Source: Cunninghamia lanceolata (taxonomy: Eukaryota; Streptophyta; Pinopsida; Cupressales; Cupressaceae). From it: DNA of 64,000 nt. The notes under the pieces are model-generated. The model was not told where the DNA came from. It saw nothing but the letters and a program-made list of their open reading frames with translations, and made no database searches. Position numbers and translations under genes: made by a program. Positions 1-11,176 of the stretch are shown in pieces (position 1 is the stretch's first letter; the number at the start of each line of letters is the position of its first letter). The stretch spans positions 12,418,001-12,482,000 of the forward strand of contig BSBN01001482.1 of assembly GCA_027924645.1 (NCBI GenBank), in the 5' to 3' direction.

Positions 1-1
1 A

Positions 2-756
2 GATAATAATAAATATGATGCATCATTTAGTAGTGATGACTTCAATATGTTAGAAGAAGCCCTAGATGACTTTAACTCTATTGGACATTATGCTACAACG
101 CCTATTTCTAAAGTTCAGGATCATGCCTTGGATCTAGGCTATATTACATGTGATGGTAACTTAGTTTTACCTTATGATCTCTCTCCCAAAGTTGTCCCTA
201 CTTATGAGGACATTTTGGCGCAAGAGGATGAAATCATTAACACATCCCTTAACATCACCCCACCCTCTCTTCATTCCAATGCTCTCTCTTTAAAAGATGA
301 AGCATTAGTGAATGAAGAACACCCTCTAACTAAGAACACTCCATGGATAGATAAAGAGCATTCATCTAACCATATTAAAAATTCTATCCCTACCATAGTG
401 CATGAAGTCTCTATGGATCTTCCTCTTTTAGTTGATTATTCAAGTACCTTGGATATTACTAAGGAAGTGAAGACCCTTGATCTTCCTCCTTTAGTTGAAT
501 GTTCAAGTAACTTGGATATAACTAAGGGAAGATTCTTGATCTCCTCCCTTTGGTTGAATGTCCAAGTCCCTTGGATATCACTAAGGATGCGAAGACCATG
601 GATAGTTTTCCTTTGGTTGCATGTTCAAATTCTTTGGACATCACTAAAGATACAATCAACAACAATTCCCTTAACAACACCTTACCTTCCCTTCATTCCA
701 ATGCTCTCCCTTTGAAAGATGAAGCATTGGTGGTTGAAGAAGGTCTCTCACATTAA
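2..756 (+). pseudogene. 3' end of an unidentified retroelement ORF with repeated peptide motif
   Basis: The reading frame is already open at base 2 and runs to about 530. It then continues one frame over (from about 550) to a stop at 754-756, so one small indel breaks it. The product is acidic and low in complexity. Its second half is four imperfect copies of a ~20-residue unit with the core LDITKD preceded by LPPLVECSS. The peptide around SLHSNAL-LKDEAL occurs twice, at about 265-305 and 690-725. I do not recognise a domain. The position, upstream of a long non-coding tail, GGGGGCA tracts and a probable 3' LTR (9938), suggests an extra 3' ORF of an old LTR element whose body lies left of the window. 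A satellite-bearing host gene is the alternative. Confidence 0.45.
417..650 (+). repeat. ~60-bp coding tandem repeat, 4 degenerate copies
   Basis: Units begin near 417, 477, 536 and 596. Each contains a version of cttggatatcactaag. The repeat is in coding phase (period divisible by 3) except at the indel between copies 2 and 3. Confidence 0.7.
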
Positions 757-1219
757 ATCCTTTAGCGATAGATGTTGAGCTCAATCAAAGTGAAAGCAAT
801 GTTAATTTAATTATCATTAATAGACTTATTCCACCTACTAAGGGGATAGCGAATAAGTGTACTAATATTAACATAATATCAACAAGTTCAAGACTAAATA
901 TGATATATCCTATGATAATAGACATGAATTGTCCTCTAGGAAATATCTCATTGGCTAAGGTAAGTATTTCTCCCTTATTTAGCCACACTTGATGTAGCAC
1001 CTATTCCAGTTACTCTCAAGGGTGGCCTCCTCCTAGATATGTATATTGTTAGCATTGTGTTGTGTTCCCCCATGTAGTGTTAAATTTTGTTTAGGTGTCT
1101 GTGGATGACCTTTGATACTCCTGTACAGTCAAGGATACAAGGAGACTGCCTCTGTTGTGAACATTCTTCTATTCCTCTCCTCTATTTTATTGTTGTGTGT
1201 TGTGCCTTGGGGAATAACA
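757..1219 (+). other. Non-coding 3' region of the old LTR element
   Basis: No convincing ORF is present. The sequence continues at 8375 on the far side of copia-1, as the near-matching target duplication shows (taaca at 1215-1219, taacg at 8375-8379). Confidence 0.5.
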
Positions 1220-2797
1220 TGTTGATATGCACCGGACAACTGAGAGGGGGGAGTGAATCAGTTGTCACAAAAACTTAAACACTTTCTACAATTAAACATT
1301 CATCACTTATTCACAATTATTATGATTTAACAATGAGTGCATGAAATCAGAAACTTAATCACAGATACAACATCAAACACAAGAGACACCAAATTTACGT
1401 GGAAAAACCCAAGGTGGGGAAAAACCATGGAGAGGATTAACTCTCAATATATATTACAGTCTTGAAATAATGATGTTCAGGCTTGGTCACTCCACGGACC
1501 TAGACATATTGGCTTACTGGCATGAAGAGCAACTAGGTCTAGCAGGCTCACTGCCTCAACCCTAAACCTAGCAAGATTACAATAAGGGTTGTTAAACCCT
1601 GAGGGCTATTCAACCCTACTGGCGGCTTACTGCCAGACTCACTACCATGATCAACACCTTTCTATATTTGTGACTGAAGTATAATAATTCCCCTGCTCTA
1701 CTCTTCCTCTGCTCTACTCTTCCTCTTCTTTGCTTTGCCTCTTCTCTGCTCTGCCTTTTGGACCTTTCTTAATATCTTTTCATTTCTGCTCAAGGACACT
1801 TTTTCCATGACTCAACTACAAGTGTTTATACACTACATCAACCTTGGAATGATCATCAAGCTTGGCATCACAATCATTAACCATTGGAACAATCTCTAAG
1901 GTCGATATTACAAACATTTACAAAATAGGTCCTGACCTATTACAACATTGTGCAAAGGAAATGAAATGTGGATCACGCCATGACTTAGCTAGGACTCAAA
2001 CATGATCTTCACACCACAACACGCTTCCACAATCTTCTAGAGATCTCTGCAATCACTGGGATTAACTAGGTCGGCCAAGACTGGTTACATGCTACATTAT
2101 CTGGGAACAATCTTAAAACACCATCTCAATTTCTTAATGCAGACCAAAGTCTAGATAGGAACATGATGAGGAGACATCCACAAGCATGCTATAATCATTA
2201 AGAGTAACTACACGAACTTTAACCACTTTATCCATAGGAATCTTCTCACCGAAACACATGAACTTCACTGTCTTCTATTGTCATAAAAGAAAGATAGCTT
2301 GCGGACTACCAAACCACAAACCATTGTAACTGTAGGCACTTATCATTATCCCAGATTTCCCTCTAGAACTACAGAGCAAAATACTTTATTGCAGAGGAAT
2401 GCAGAGCATAATACTTTCTTCCTATCCCAACTGAACTTACAGAAAAAGAAGGTTTCACTTTGGTGAACACAACTCACTCAGATCTTCATGCGGAGACTTC
2501 AAATCTAGAATATAGCATCCTTAGTCATACCTCTAACTTACTTCCAATCCACAGACCGCAATCTTTAAGAAGAAATAAATGCGGAGCAGTTTACTGGACT
2601 ATTCTTCATAATACAACTCACTGTCTATACTGCACTTCTCTGTAACACACTTGTTTCTTTCAGAGAGGCTAATTTTTTTAATATCCTCAACATACAATTC
2701 TTATAAACAAGTAATAGAATAAGATACAGTTGACACCAATGACAACAAGAATATGTTGACATCAATGACAACACCGATTAGGCACATACTTGCAACA
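1220..2797 (-). repeat. 3' LTR of copia-1
   Basis: It aligns along its whole length with 6800-8374 and diverges immediately after ttgcaaca. The block gtggaaaaacccaaggtggg near 1400 is the reverse complement of the TTTTTCCC block found in the other Copia LTRs of this window. Small ORFs here (for example 2460-2645) have no support. Confidence 0.92.
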
Positions 2798-2809
2798 ATC
2801 TCCCCCTTT
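2798..2809 (-). promoter_or_regulatory. Polypurine tract of copia-1
   Basis: On the minus strand it reads aaagggggagat directly before the LTR start TGTTG. This is the primer for plus-strand DNA synthesis. Inverted arms at 2755-2771 and 2808-2824 flank it. Confidence 0.88.
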
Positions 2810-2966
2810 GTCATTGATGGCAACATATGATGTGAAAAACTACAATAGCAATCAAGACAAGATTCTTCCCCTTTTTCTTTACACCCCTGCACTCTTTCTT
2901 TCTTAAAAATTCTCCCTCTTTCTCTTACACATCTGTACTTCTAAGTTTTTCACATGACTTCTCTCC

Positions 2967-2990
2967 CCCTTTGACATCAATGGCAAAGGG
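2967..2990 (-). repeat. Second PPT-like hairpin of copia-1
   Basis: ccctttgacatcaatggcaa followed by aggg is a near-perfect palindrome next to a second purine run. It sits ~160 bp inside the true PPT. Copia-2 (16900) and copia-3 (37497) have the same module at a similar distance. Confidence 0.7.
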
Positions 2991-3472
2991 CACATACTTG
3001 CACTCTTCTGCTATGATCCAATCTCTATTTTGAACTCTCTTCAACTGAGTGCTCCCCCTTACTTAATTCTTTCCTTGTCTACAACTTTGGTTCTTCATGT
3101 GAAGTTCTTTCCTTCTTGGTTTGTCAATTTTCACCTTAGGATCTTTTTGCTACTGCACTGTTTCCTATCAGCAGCACTGCAATATTTACTGCTCTTTATC
3201 AGAAACTCATATCAGCATTGTCTACCTACTTCCCCTGAGAGGTGACTTCATAATCCTCTTGACTTCAACAACCATCTCTGATTACTACTTGCACTGCTAC
3301 ACCTTTTCCTTTTATTGCTCTGACTACTCCCCCTTAGGAGTACACATCAGACTATATCTAGCTCATATTAGAACCTTCACATGCTATCACTTCTGGAGTA
3401 ACATAACTTGTCTTCTCAAGGCTTTAGACTTGACTCTGTCCACAAGTTTTATTTTGCAAGCTTCCCTTATCA

Positions 3473-3790
3473 TCAGTCTAGTTGAAACAATGTCTTCTTC
3501 AACCTGGCATTCAAGAAGGCAGTCTTCACATCTGATTTGAAGTCCTTATGTGCTACAAAAGCTAGAAGCAACTTAATAGCCTCCATTTGTGCCACCAGAG
3601 CTACTATTTCCACTTGTGAGTGCCTTTTACACACAACCTTGCTTGAAAACTTATCCTTGCATACCTCATCTATTTCCAAGGAAAATTGCTCTATATTGAA
3701 AATAATCCTGAACTTCTGTTGCTCATTAATTTCAAGCCAATTATCAAGATTAGATAAACTTATGGATGCAGATGTAGTCACTGATCAATA
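3473..3790 (-). pseudogene. Reverse transcriptase fragment of copia-1
   Basis: The minus-strand frame reads VVCKRHSQVE, VALVAQMEAIKLLLAFVAHK and DVKTAFLN. These match the N-terminal Copia RT (copia-2 has LVCKGYS, FALVASIKEVRLFLAFVAYK and DVK*AFLNGD at 15390-15550). Only about 100 residues survive. The YVDD catalytic box and RNase H are absent. The plus-strand ORFs at 3121-3540 and 3537-3791 are antisense shadows. Confidence 0.78.
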
Positions 3791-4380
3791 ACCATATGCC
3801 AGAATTACAGAGCATTATCTTCAATAGTGGACCCAAGTAGACCAAAATACTAGAGCATTGCCACTTGATTTTATTAGTTAGATACTTAGCCAAAATTCAT
3901 GACCTCTCAGCTTGTCCCTTAAGTACATACTTGACCAATTCATCTGTCACATCATAACTCCCAATGCAGACCATATTAGACTCTAGAGTTCATATCAAAC
4001 AATCATCATTGACCTTTTCACATACCTTCAGAACCGCAAATCAAAATACTTAATAGCTGAAGAATGCAGACCAAAATACTCAGATGTTTCAGGCTTAACT
4101 CTATTCATCTAGAGTTAGATAATTCACCATGTGACTTTAGAACTTGAACACTGGAAAATATGTTCACCAGATATCTATATAACAATCTTCAACTATGGAG
4201 GCATGCTGATTCAATTTTTGCCACTTACTTTGTATACTGCTCATACTTAGTCATTTCTAAATCAGAACCCTTCCAAGTGGACTACCACAACATATATCTT
4301 TGTGCCGAATCTCAGCACTAACTATCTGGCTAGGGGATTTAGAATCTTCAATACGGCTCCCTCTGAGCCATGATTCACAA
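3791..4380 (-). other. Unassigned interior of copia-1
   Basis: Stops occur in all frames. Nothing is recognisable between the RT fragment and the zinc-knuckle segment. Confidence 0.5.
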
Positions 4381-5486
4381 TTTACTTCATGGAGGAAGTA
4401 GCTGCTCCGGAGCCTGGAGTAGACTCATCTCTTCCTTCATTTGTTTCCTTCCTGACCCAAACCTTGTTCATCTCTTCCTTGATTTGTGTCAGATCAACTT
4501 TTTCAACTGGTTCCCTTGATTCTAATTAGTTATCCTTCTTCTTGTTTCTGCAGTATTTTGCAATATGTCTAGTTTACAATTGAAGCACATAGTATTTCTC
4601 TTCTCAATGTTTCTTCCATTCATCCTTGACCTGCCTAGGTTATCTTTATGCCTGAAATTATTGTATGTATAACAATAACCACTGAAGGATTCCATTGTCC
4701 TATTTGTCCCATAGCCTTTTCTCACTTGACTTCTACACTCATTAGCTCTATGTCCCATTATGTGGAAAGCATAGCATCTAATGGAATTCTGACTAGAGAA
4801 TGATAGGGTATTTATTCACCCTATTTCTACACCAATTAGCCTTGTGACCAAATTTGTTACATAAATTGCAGTAATCATTGAAAGAAAAATAGCTTTGAGC
4901 ATTTGGCTATCTAATTGATAGTCTTCTGCTTCTTTGATTATGAATCTGTCTGATTTTGTCCTCTACCTGACTTGCTCTGAATCCTTTGTCTTTTCCAAAT
5001 TTTATGCCTTCTCTATCATCATCATTTTTCTATTCTACCATTAGCCTATCATATCTGGAAGCACTCATGCGGAATTGATCTCTTTGAGCCTACACATGTT
5101 TCAAATCAGATTTCAAGTCTTCAACTTCTTCTTCAAGCTTCATGCAAACTTTAATTTTGTCTTTTAGACAGTTCTCAATTTTTGTCCTTTCTTCATTGTT
5201 CTCTTTTAGAGTTTGTTGTAGCTACCTAATTTGCCTTCTTAAATCTTCTTTCAAATCCATGTCTTCATCTGTAGTTCTTGAGTTATCTCTATCAATACTG
5301 GCAATTAGGCACATATTCATTTGATTCACAACAGTTTTGTGATCTTCCCCATTACATTTGGTGGTCTGGGAACCTTCTTGTTCTTCAATTTGCAAATCCT
5401 TATTGGTTGACTGAATTCTCCTGGATGTTCTCAATAACCTTAACATTTGTACTTTCCATGATCCTTCCCAATCTATTGTTGTAACA
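4381..5486 (-). pseudogene. Coiled-coil / CCHC zinc-knuckle gag-like remnant inside copia-1
   Basis: Read on the minus strand, this begins with a charged heptad-like stretch (TDEDMDLKEDLRRQIR, then LKENNEERTKIENCLKDKIK). It continues through SIR*PNAQ into degenerate zinc knuckles (CNLCNKFGHKANWC near 4830-4870, MGHRANEC near 4735, MCFNC near 4585). After another stop (4522-4524) it continues in a shifted frame with DLTQIKEEMNKVWVRK and DESTPGSGA. The order and motifs match the first ORF of copia-3 (32480) and copia-4 (61510). It sits between integrase and RT, where a Copia element normally has only a linker, so it was acquired by recombination or insertion. Several frameshifts and stops make it non-functional. 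Confidence 0.75.
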
Positions 5487-6667
5487 CTAGTAGGCTCTGG
5501 TCCAAGATGAGTATCCAAGAAAAATGCCTTCCTCATACTTGGCATTGTCCTTTTCCATTCTGATGAGGCATTTCCTTCCAAAGATCTTAAAATATTTCAT
5601 AGTGGGTATCGATCCACACCATAACTCAGTAGGGGTCTTTCCTTCTTTGGTTGTTACTTGAACTTTGTTTAATGTATAGACAGTGGTTTGAATTGCCTCC
5701 TTCCAAAATATATCTAGTAAGTTTGCTTCTTCCATCATTAATTTTGCATTCTCCTGAATAGTTCTACTTGCTTCTTCCATCATCTTATTTTTTGTAGAGA
5801 GCTATTTTTCTATCCCATAGGTTTCACAAAATATATTGAAATCATTGGAGATAAGTTCTTCTTTGCCAATTCTCAGGACTTTGATGTTCATGCTTAGCTC
5901 ATTTTCAAGGGTTTCTTTTAAAATTTTGAGTGCCTCTAGAATCTCTAATTTATCCTTTAAAAAGATGACCCAAGTCATTCTAGAAAAGTCATCAATAAAA
6001 AATATAAAGTACCTGTGATCATGGAGGCTTGTTATTTTTGTAGGACCACAAAAGTTTGTATGAATCAATTCCAATCATTCAGTGGAGGATCTTTCTTTAT
6101 CTTGCCATGCTTTTCTTGACCATATTTGACATTTCCTGCAACTGATGTTGCTTGAGTAATCAATCTCTGGTAGGTCCTTCACAATTTGAAAAGGTTTGTA
6201 TGGAAAAGTCTTCTATGCCAAACCCATCTTTCATTGGTCTGAGATGTGTATCCAAGAAAGTCACTTTTTCTGAGATGATAGAGATTCTTTTTTGTTCTTT
6301 TTGTAATTGCTATTGTAGCTCCAAATTTCCCTTTGATTTCAATAGAAATATTCTCAAACATAAACTTGAATCCCTTTCTACATAGTTGTCCGACACTTAA
6401 GAGATTTTGTTTCAAACCTTTTATATAAAGAACATCTTTAGAAATTTGTCTAATGCCAAAATTTGTCAATCCTATTCCGTAAACTTCAGCAGTGCAGTTA
6501 TCTCTGAACCTGACTAGCCCTTCATTGTATTCTTCTAGACTAACAAACTTACTCTTGTCACCAGTCATGTGGTTTGAGCAGCTACTATCAATAACCCAAC
6601 AATCTTCATTACTGGTACAAGCTTCAGAGCATATTTGATGGTTGACATGTTGTTCTTTGTGAATCAC
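5487..6667 (-). pseudogene. Copia protease-integrase remnant of copia-1
   Basis: On the minus strand, 6667-6179 encodes the protease box WVIDSSCSNHMTGDKSKF (usually DSGCS) and the GAG-pre-integrase region. A frameshifted continuation at 6074-5802 holds the integrase core: a first Asp-like region (ELIHTNFCGP), then LRIGKEELIS where intact elements have an Asp in DRGGEF, so a catalytic residue is lost. Segment 5783-5487 holds the end of the integrase (FWKEAIQTTVYTLNKVQV, FKIFGRKC, EGIFLGYS). The relationship to SIRE-type Copia is clear from the neighbouring copia-2 protein. Confidence 0.85.
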
Positions 6668-6784
6668 TTCTTTGGATAATTTGTTCTTGATAACTCTTGA
6701 TGAGCATTCGGGTGCATCGAAGAGTATCTATTTTCCTTCCATTAGGATCTCCCTTGAGTTGTTAGACTCTTTTCGAAGGGACAT
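6668..6784 (-). other. Collapsed gag position of copia-1
   Basis: Only about 115 bp separate the PBS from the protease ORF, starting ATGTCCCTTCGAAAAG and soon meeting a stop. A normal Copia gag would need about 1 kb, so gag has been deleted. Confidence 0.65.
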
Positions 6785-6799
6785 GGCTCTGATACTAAT
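6785..6799 (-). promoter_or_regulatory. Primer binding site of copia-1
   Basis: The minus strand reads attagtatcagagcc, one base from the usual tRNA-iMet match, and abuts the LTR. Confidence 0.88.
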
Positions 6800-8374
6800 T
6801 ACTGATATGTGTTGGACAATTGGGGGGGTGAATTAGTTGTCACAAAAACCTAAACACTTTCTGCAATTAAACATTCATCACATATCCACAATTGTTATGA
6901 TTTAACAATGAGTGCATGAAATCAAAAACTTAATCACAGATACAACATCAAACACAAGAGACACCAAATTTATGTGGAAAACCTCAAGGTGGGGAAAAAC
7001 CATAGAGAGGATTAACTCTCAATATATATTGCAAGCTTGAAATAATGATGTTCAGGCTTGGTCACTCCACGGGCCTAAACATACTGGCTTACTGCCATGA
7101 AGACCAACTAGGTCTAGCAGGCTCACTACCTCAACCCTAAACCTAGCAATATTATAATAAGGGCTATTAAACCCTAAGGGTTGTTAAACCCTAAGGGTTG
7201 TTAAACCCTATTGGTGGCTTACTTCCAGACTCACTGCCATGATCAACACCTTTCTATATGTGTGACTGAAGTATAATAATTTTGTTGCTGTGCTCTTCCT
7301 CTTCTTTCCTCTACCTCTTCTCTACTCTTCCTTTTGAACCTTTCTTAATATCTTTTCATTTTCTCTCAAGGAAACTTTTTCCATGACTCAACTACAAGTA
7401 TTTATACACTACATCAACCTTGGAATGATCATCAAGGTCAGCATCACAATCATCAACCATTGGAACAATCTCCAAGGTCTGTATTACAAACATTTACAAA
7501 ATAGGTCCTGACCTATTACAACATTGTGCAAAGGAAATGAAATGTGGATCATGCCATGCCTTATCTGGGACTCAAACATGATCTTCCATGCCACAACAAG
7601 CTTTCACAATCTTCCAAAGATCTCTGCAATCACTGGGATTAACCAAGTCGGCCAAGACTAGTTACACGCCACATTATCTGGGAACAATATTAAAACACCA
7701 TCTCAATTTCTTAATGCAGACCAAAGTCCAAATAGGAACATGATTAGTAGACATCCACAAGAATGTTGTAATCATCAAGAGCAACCACACGAACCTTAAC
7801 CACTTTATCCATAGGAATCTTCTCACCGGAACACATGAACTTCACTGTCTTCTACTGTCATAAAAGAAAGATGGCTTGTGGACCACCAAACCAAGAACTA
7901 TTGCAACTGTAGGCACTTATCATCATCCCAGACTTCCCTCTAGAACTGTAGAGCAAAATACTTTATTGCAGAGGAATGCAGAGCATAATATTTTCTTTCT
8001 GTCCCAACTGAACTTACAGAAAAAGTAGGTTTCACTCTGGTGAACACAACTCACTCAGACCTTCATGCAGAGGCTTCAAACCCAGAATGCAACATCCTTA
8101 GTCATACCTCTAACTTACTTCCAATCCATAGACCATGATCTTCAAGAAGAAATAAATGTAAAGCAGTTTACCAGACTGTTCTTTAGCATACAACTCACTG
8201 TCTGTACTGCACTTCTCTATAACTCAATTATTTCTTCCGGAGAGGCTAATTTTCTCAATATCCTCAACATGCAAGTCTTCTAAACAAATAATAGAATAAG
8301 ATATAGTTGAGACCAATGACAACAAGAATATGTTGACATCAATGACAACACCGATTAGACACATACTTGCAACA
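6800..8374 (-). repeat. 5' LTR of copia-1
   Basis: It pairs with 1220-2797. A short local duplication (ccctaagggttgttaaa, ~7165-7205) is present here and not in the other LTR. Similarity stops at aacttgcaaca-type sequence ending 8374. Confidence 0.92.
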
Positions 8375-9108
8375 TAACGTTGTTGAGGATGTCTTGGGGT
8401 CATCTTCCCATGTTGTACACCCAAGTCACTTTGGTCTCCTCTCTCATTTTTACTATTTCCATTCTTCAGTGACTCTACTAGTCGGAGGATGACGAAAAAA
8501 AACAAATATTGATAAGGACCATGTTTCCCTTCAACAAGAAAGAAAAAATGGACCTAGTCCATATATGGAGATGGGATTGATATATATATCTAATGCTTGA
8601 CTAGTAGAATCACTCTGTGTTGAGATTTGTATTGTGATATTTGTTGTAACAAACCTTTTGCTATACTCTAAATCTACTTCCATGCAATTTGGATTGTTTT
8701 ATATCCCACCTTGTTGCTACACTCAGTTCTGAGATACCTGCAGTATAACCTAACGGCTATACTCAGTGCCGAACCCATAAGTGTAGCCTTGGTCTCTCAT
8801 ATGATATGATTTCTATATAACTTTCATGAATTGATTTGGTTTTTATCTTAGAGTAATATTTTCTAACCAAAGCTTATATCTTGTTGATTATCTTAGCAAT
8901 TGATATCGATGTGTTTGTGGGAACATTCGGTGATCATGGCACATGTCACTTTGGGGGCATGGGATTTGCAAAAGCTCTTGTTCCCTTGCATATTTTCACT
9001 CTACCTTAATATGCTTGATACCGGCAAGAAGGATCAACCACCTTAAGGTGGGGGCATATATAATGGTATCTACTCGATTACTTTGACACTGACAAAGCAT
9101 GTTTGAAA
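8375..9108 (+). other. Non-coding 3' region of the old LTR element (continued)
   Basis: No ORF of note. It contains short repeats (gctatactcagt twice near 8700-8770) and a tggggg purine tract near 8950, typical of long 3' non-coding regions of plant LTR elements. Confidence 0.45.
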
Positions 9109-9312
9109 GCCCTCATCATGAGGCGAGATGGTGTATCTCTTGATCTAGTGCACATCCTTTTAAGAAAAAAGCCCTCATCTTGAGGCAGGATGGCGTATCT
9201 CTTAAGCTAGTGCATCCTTTTATACAAACCCCTCATCGTGAGGCAAGATGGTGTATCTCTTGAGCTAGTGCACAGCCTTTTATACAAAGTCCTCATCGCG
9301 AGGCAGGGTTGG
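9109..9312 (+). repeat. ~60-bp tandem repeat, 3.3 copies
   Basis: Units start with cctcat at 9111, 9173, 9231 and 9291. Each holds gaggcRRGatggYgtatctct followed by ctagtgca. The spacing varies from 58 to 62 bp. Confidence 0.85.
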
Positions 9313-9937
9313 ATCTTGAGTCATTCACCCTTAAGCATGTCTTTGGTGGTTGTGGTAGCGTAGCTCAACCGTCAGGTGTGTTTGGTGTGTCTTAGATAGT
9401 GCAGTGCAGTGATGAGATCCTTCCTATCACTTGTGTTTTCCATGTAAGATGTATAGTGTGTCTATGCCATATTATACGGTGCTCATGTATTCCATGTGTC
9501 TTCTGTGTGTTTTATGTGTCTTTTTTGCATGTCTTGCATGTTTGTGGCATGGTCTAAAGTTGTGTGGTGATGAGCCCCTCCCCACACTATATGTGTTTTG
9601 TGTGTCTTGACATGTGTGTTTTGTTATCATTATATATATGAATATGTAATTGCTTAATCATTTCTTCTCTCCATGTATACTTTTTGTATTGTGTGATTGT
9701 ATTCATGTCTTGTCCGCATATTGTGTTCTTTCACTATCTTCTCCATGTATTGTGTGCTTCCTTACTTTATCCATTGTGACTTATGTGACTGTTAAGTGTT
9801 TTTTTATGTTTTCCTAAGCTTGGGGGCTAGCGATATTCTTCAAACTTAGGGTGTGTTTGATGTGTCTGATGTGCTTTGACCATACTTTAATTCATGTATG
9901 GATCATAAGAACATACACACATTAAGTGTGGGCTAAA
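9313..9937 (+). other. GT/TC-rich non-coding stretch before a probable LTR
   Basis: Many variants of gtgtgtcttgtgt and tccatgtgt occur. There is no ORF. It ends in a purine-rich run (aagtgtgggctaaa) that could be a weak PPT. Confidence 0.4.
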
Positions 9938-10639
9938 TGTTATGGAGTAAAAAGTGGACACATGTCTTTTTACCTCCTAGTTTAGCTCCTAGGTCCTATT
10001 TGCTTCATTATACATTCTTATTGAGCATCCCGAAGGAAATTTCTTGACACCCATGACATTTTGGACCCTTGGGACCTCCTTTCACTTACACCTGACCTAA
10101 TTTAAGCCCTTGGACTTGGACGCCAATCACCCAAGTCTCCCCTGATTGGTCGGGGCTAATTAATGGCATGTCATCTTGGGCCCTTCAAAAATATTCCTCC
10201 TTGTCGTATTTTGTGATTTAATTTTGTGAATGTTAGTGGGAAAGCATATATAAGTGAGTTTATGACTTCATTTTGAACCTAGATGGATATTGTGAACTTG
10301 TGATATTGGAGCAAAGAGCATTCAAGGCATTCATTGTGTTATTGTTGTAGATTTATGTTTGTATTTGTGTGTTTGTTGTAGATATGGAATCATCATCAAT
10401 CTCCTTATGAGTTGAAGAGATTTCATCCTCCTAAGGACTTCACCTCCAAGGTGACATAATTGTTATTTGAATCATTTCATCATTTGGATTATCTTTAGCC
10501 TCTACCCTGCAAGGGCACGGTCTCTATCTAACAATGATGTTGGGAAAACTTTGAATGCTAACTCAGGATTTGATTGAGGCAAATCCCTAAAAACCACATC
10601 CTCAAAACCCCTCTCTTGTCATCTTGTGTGCAAGTTACA
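9938..10639 (+). repeat. Probable 3' LTR of the old element
   Basis: It starts TGTTATGGAG after a purine-rich tract and can be closed at gttaca (10639), giving a TG...CA unit of about 700 bp with a TATA-like catatataag at 10245. No partner LTR is in the window, so both ends are inferred and the right end is soft. Confidence 0.4.
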
Positions 10640-11176
10640 GGTACAAGTTTCAAGAAAAGTGGAGCTACAAGAAGGCAATGCAGGAAGTAAGGTTTTAGGA
10701 TCAGAAAATAGTTTCAGATTATCTCTCTGAAAAGACTTGGGTGGTTGGCACCCTAGTCTACAGGGCTTCTAGGTTCTGGATCTAGTTTCTGAGCATTATT
10801 TACAACATCTTCTCATTTTTGACCTCTGACAAAATCTCATTTCTAGACTTGGATAGTTACCAAATTTGTCCTCCGACACCTCAGCTTCCGGGAGACAGGT
10901 TCTGGCATCTTATTGATCATCTCTATACTTTTAGTTTATGGATTTCTATTGTCAATCATTTGTTTCAAGTTGATTATCTCATAACTAGGGTTTCACTCAT
11001 TTTTAACCTAGGGTTTTGATAATAATCTTGTTTGAATCCTATCTTTCCTTGACAAACAAGAGCACAAAATCAGTAGTTGAGTCCTCTTCCATCTTATAGT
11101 GACTTAAGCTTGGTTTGTTCCTTGAATGTTGTAGTGAAAGGAGGGTCTGATCTAGTGTACTCACATACATGCATTC
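10640..11176. other. Flanking DNA without a gene
   Basis: No supported feature apart from the left copy of the copia-2 target duplication, cattc at 11172-11176. The 66-residue ORF at 10819 has no family features. Confidence 0.5.

Larger units (their letters stand above)
1220..8374 (-). mobile_element. Copia-1: SIRE-like Copia LTR retrotransposon, chimeric and decayed
   Basis: This 7.2-kb element lies on the minus strand. Two ~1.58-kb LTRs bound it, with TGTTG...CAACA ends (the inner end of the 5' LTR is mutated to TACTG on the plus strand). The flanking 5-bp duplication is taaca/taacg. A PBS lies inside the right LTR and a PPT inside the left LTR. In element order the interior reads: short start fragment, protease, integrase, a coiled-coil/zinc-knuckle segment, then a scrap of reverse transcriptase. 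The normal Copia gag between PBS and protease is missing, most of RT and RNase H is lost, and every segment has stops. It cannot be autonomous. Confidence 0.9.

Noticed and set aside
3121..3791. Overlapping plus-strand ORFs of 139 and 84 aa
   Set aside because: They are antisense to the copia-1 RT fragment and 3' tail, and show no domain.
1220..10639. Reading copia-1 and the flanking old element as one large element
   Set aside because: Copia-1 has its own complete LTR pair on the opposite strand and near-matching 5-bp duplications, so it is a separate insertion.
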